Source: Myxococcota bacterium
GTDB lineage: Bacteria; Myxococcota_A; UBA9160; PR03
Reading direction: 5' to 3'
Assembly (NCBI GenBank): GCA_030066475.1
Contig: JASJBO010000151.1
Span: 1 to 13,554 of the forward strand
DNA length: 13,554 bases
Both the position numbers and the translations under genes were made by a program. Below the pieces are notes generated by a model. The model was given only the letters and a program-made list of their open reading frames with translations. It ran no database searches and was not told where the DNA came from. Below are positions 11,038-13,554 of this stretch, piece after piece; the first letter of the stretch is position 1; each line of letters begins with the position of its first letter.

Positions 11038-13554
11038 ATGCGGCAGACCACTCGAATCGGCGGCGCAGTCTGCATCGGCCTGGTCGCGGCGGCGCTGGTG
11101 GCGCCCGAGCCCGCCGCGGCCGCGCGACGTCGGGCGAACCACGAGCCGGTGGGATTCCAGCTCTTCACGAGCCCGCAGTCCCAGCCGCTGGCGCTCTCGG
11201 CCGACGGCGCCCGGCTGTACGTCGCCAACACCACGAGCAACTCTGTCTCCGAGGTCAACACCGCGTCGGGCTTCCAGCTCGCGCAGATCGAGGTCGGCCT
11301 CGAGCCGGTCAGCGTGGCCGTGCGGCCGGGCGCCGACGAGGTCTGGGTCTCGAACCACGTCTCCGACTCGGTGAGCGTGATCGACGTCGACGCCGCCAGC
11401 CCGAGCTTCCGGCGCGTCGTCGCGACCGTCCAGAGCACCGCGGGGGGCGCGACCGACTTCGACGAGCCGGTGGGGATCGCCTTCACGGCCGACGGCGCCA
11501 AGGCGTACGTGGCGCTCTCGTCGACCAACCGCGTGGCCGTGATCGACGCCGCGAGTCGCAGCGTCGTCGACCACCTGCCGCTGACGGCCCAGGATCCGCG
11601 CGCGCTCACGGTGCGCAACGGCCTGCTCTACGTGGCCGCCTTCGAGACCGGCAACCAGAGCGAGCTGTCCTCGTGCGTGAACGGCAACAGCCCGCCGCAG
11701 TGCACGATCGGGATCGGCGACCTGCTGGCGTTCGGCACGAACCCGAACCTGCCGAACGAGGTCAAGAACATCGTCCTCGATCCCGACCTGCCCGACTTCG
11801 ACCTGTTCGTGTTCGACACCGCCGACGACTCGCCGGTGGACGTGGTGAGCGGCATCGGCACGCTGCTCTACGGAGTCGCCGTGGACAGCGGCGGGACCGC
11901 GTACGTCACGCAGACGGACGCCCGCAACGAGGTGAACGGCGCCGACGGACTCAACCTGATCGACCTCGACAACCAGATGTTCCTGAACGAAGTGGCGCGC
12001 GTGGGCTGCAGCGCGGCCGGGTGCAGCTTCAGCCACGCTGCCGACGTGTTCGACCTCGAGCCGGCGAGTCCCACCCCCGCCGACGCACTCGCGACCCCCT
12101 ACGGCATTGCGGTGAGCGGCGACGACTCCACCCTGGTGGTGACGGCGGCCGCGTCGAGCCGTGTGTTCACGATCGAGACCGCCAGCATGTCGATCCAGGA
12201 CGTGTTCGACCTGGGCAGCGGTGCCAGCGCCGGCCAGCAGATCCCGCGCGGCGTGGCGCTGCGCTCGGACGGGGCGGGCGCGCCCGACCGGGCCTGGGTG
12301 CTCAACACGCTCGAGAACACCGTCTCCGAGATCGACGTCTCGGACCCCGCGAACCTCGGGCTCGTGCGCACGATCTCCGTCGGGAGCGACCCCACCCCCG
12401 ACGCGGTGCGGCGCGGCCGGGTCGCGTTCAACAACGCGTTCGCGTCGGACACGGGCACCTTCTCGTGCGCGAGCTGCCACCCCGACGGGCACACCGACCA
12501 GCTGCTCTGGCGCATCGGCGGCAACTGCTCGACGTGCAGCAGCGACGAGCCGCGCACCACGATGCCGGTCCGCGGCCTGAAGAACACGCTGCCGCTGCAC
12601 TGGGACGGTACCCTGGGCGATCCATTCGGCGGCGGCAACGGCGAGGTGGGGGCGGGCGGCAGCGGCGGCACCGACTGCAGCCTGGGCGGCGCGGACGGCG
12701 ACCACGACTGCTTCGTCGACCTGGTGAACGGGAGCCTGTCCGGGGTCATGTGCGACCAGACGGGGGCCTGTCCGTCGGGCGGCAACCAGCTCTCGGCGGG
12801 CGAGATCGACGACATGGCGTTCTTCCTGGCGAGCGTCTCGTACCCGCCGCCGCGCTCGCGCACGATCGACGACGCCGTCTCGGGCACCGCGTTCGACGGC
12901 TTCCGCGACTTCTTCACCGACCAGGGCGGCTTCATCGCGGGCGCCGGCATCTCGACCTGCGCCGACGTCGACAGCGGCTGCCACGCGCTGCCGCTCGGGG
13001 CGTCGACCAACTCGCCGGTCGTCGGCGGCTTCGACGCGCCCACCATGCGCGGCATGACCGACCGCTTCATCCACTTCTCGAACGGCATCACCAGCAGCCA
13101 GGAGATGGTCGAGGGCCAGTCGAGCTGGACGCCGGCCGACGGCTTCGACGAGGAGCTGGCCTTCGCCGCGACCTTCCCGAACCTGTTCACCCTCGGCTAC
13201 GGGGTCGGCAACGCCAACCTGTTCCAGATGTTCGAGGAGGCGAGCGTCGGCTACTCGGGAGCGCTGGGCCGCCAGGTGACGCTCGACGCGGCGAGCACCA
13301 GCGGCCCGGCGCTCGCCGCGACCCAGGCGATCGTCGACGCGCTCGAGGCCGCGGACGAGAACGGGCTGGTGAACCTGCGTGCGGTGGGCGTGCTCGACAC
13401 CGGCAGCGGCCTCGCCCCGACCACGCTGTCGTATCGGGGGGACGCGGGAAACCTGGTCTACAAGAAGAACGCCACCGAGCTGACCCACGCCCAGCTGATC
13501 GCGGCCGCCCAGGCCGGGAACGCGGTGCTGACCCTGACCGGCGCGCTGCGGCAG
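11038..13554 (+). CDS. Secreted beta-propeller / cytochrome c peroxidase (MauG-like) fusion, 3' end outside the window
   Basis: The frame is open for 839 codons to the window end, so the C-terminus is missing. Residues 1-29 are a Sec signal ending A-A-A-A. Residues about 48-455 form a YVTN-type beta-propeller, with about seven blades recognisable by S-A-D-G-x-x-L-Y-V-A-N (54-64), T-A-D-G-A-K-A-Y-V-A-L (150-160) and similar repeats ending V-x-V-I-D. From about 456 the protein becomes a diheme peroxidase-like domain: G-T-F-S-C-A-S-C-H-P-D-G-H at 473-485 is a standard CxxCH heme c site (C477, C480, H481), followed by M-P-V-R-G-L-K-N-T and L-H-W-D-G (518-524). The expected second site reads C641-x6-C648-H649, with A-L-P-L-G after it, instead of CxxCH. 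Extra cysteines (C497/C500, C547/C558, C572/C578) suggest disulfides. It probably acts in the periplasm as a redox protein; substrate unknown. Confidence 0.88.
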   Translation, partial: MRQTTRIGGAVCIGLVAAALVAPEPAAAARRRANHEPVGFQLFTSPQSQPLALSADGARLYVANTTSNSVSEVNTASGFQLAQIEVGLEPVSVAVRPGADEVWVSNHVSDSVSVIDVDAASPSFRRVVATVQSTAGGATDFDEPVGIAFTADGAKAYVALSSTNRVAVIDAASRSVVDHLPLTAQDPRALTVRNGLLYVAAFETGNQSELSSCVNGNSPPQCTIGIGDLLAFGTNPNLPNEVKNIVLDPDLPDFDLFVFDTADDSPVDVVSGIGTLLYGVAVDSGGTAYVTQTDARNEVNGADGLNLIDLDNQMFLNEVARVGCSAAGCSFSHAADVFDLEPASPTPADALATPYGIAVSGDDSTLVVTAAASSRVFTIETASMSIQDVFDLGSGASAGQQIPRGVALRSDGAGAPDRAWVLNTLENTVSEIDVSDPANLGLVRTISVGSDPTPDAVRRGRVAFNNAFASDTGTFSCASCHPDGHTDQLLWRIGGNCSTCSSDEPRTTMPVRGLKNTLPLHWDGTLGDPFGGGNGEVGAGGSGGTDCSLGGADGDHDCFVDLVNGSLSGVMCDQTGACPSGGNQLSAGEIDDMAFFLASVSYPPPRSRTIDDAVSGTAFDGFRDFFTDQGGFIAGAGISTCADVDSGCHALPLGASTNSPVVGGFDAPTMRGMTDRFIHFSNGITSSQEMVEGQSSWTPADGFDEELAFAATFPNLFTLGYGVGNANLFQMFEEASVGYSGALGRQVTLDAASTSGPALAATQAIVDALEAADENGLVNLRAVGVLDTGSGLAPTTLSYRGDAGNLVYKKNATELTHAQLIAAAQAGNAVLTLTGALRQ

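Noticed and set aside
9898..13488. 1196-codon minus-strand open frame opposite the oxidoreductase and propeller/cytochrome genes
   Set aside because: The translation is rich in R, A, V, H and G without any domain pattern, whereas the plus strand encodes recognisable proteins. It is a codon-bias shadow.

Overview
The window is a very GC-rich piece (about 70% G+C by eye) of a bacterial chromosome, with dense, strongly GC3-biased genes. Its first 41 bases are almost pure C, which looks like a contig edge. The gene mix suggests a Gram-negative, deltaproteobacteria-like lineage (Myxococcota, Binatota or similar). It includes a 17-kDa-antigen lipoprotein, a beta-propeller/cytochrome-c-peroxidase fusion and a Tat-exported GMC-dehydrogenase small subunit. 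That placement is inference; no rRNA, tRNA or marker gene is present to fix it. I see no mobile element, CRISPR array, integrase or tRNA.

Layout. (1) 1-208: poly-C and low-complexity edge. (2) 209-2186, plus strand: a glycine-zipper lipoprotein and pyruvate kinase; the kinase's conserved N-terminus runs upstream of its first canonical start codon. (3) 2190-5397, minus strand: four closely spaced genes, transcribed universal stress protein > Na/Pi cotransporter with a C-terminal PhoU-like domain > TerB-like protein of unknown role > glyoxalase I. (4) 5444-7379, plus strand: a PiT-type phosphate permease and its PhoU-like (DUF47) partner, divergent from block 3 across only 46 bp. (5) 7413-9703, minus strand: a two-gene GMC dehydrogenase unit (FAD subunit, then Tat-signal small subunit), preceded on the same strand by a start-less cupin fragment (9731-9922). 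(6) 9949-10935, plus strand: a zinc-independent quinone-oxidoreductase-like MDR enzyme. (7) 11038 to the window end, plus strand: a secreted beta-propeller fused to a MauG/cytochrome-c-peroxidase-like domain, cut by the window edge after 839 codons.

How the genes may work together. Blocks 3 and 4 form a phosphate-transport locus holding two unrelated low-affinity Pi transporter types, each with its own PhoU-like module, plus a nucleotide-binding stress protein. Block 5 is an envelope-associated FAD dehydrogenase of the gluconate-2-dehydrogenase kind whose usual cytochrome c subunit is absent. The only c-type heme protein nearby is the fusion in block 7. Everything outside these blocks is ordinary housekeeping or detoxification. 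I do not see a clear new defence or mobile system. The oddest items are the kinase start, the non-standard second heme-like motif (C-x6-C-H) in the propeller/peroxidase, the cupin remnant and the paired phosphate transporters.
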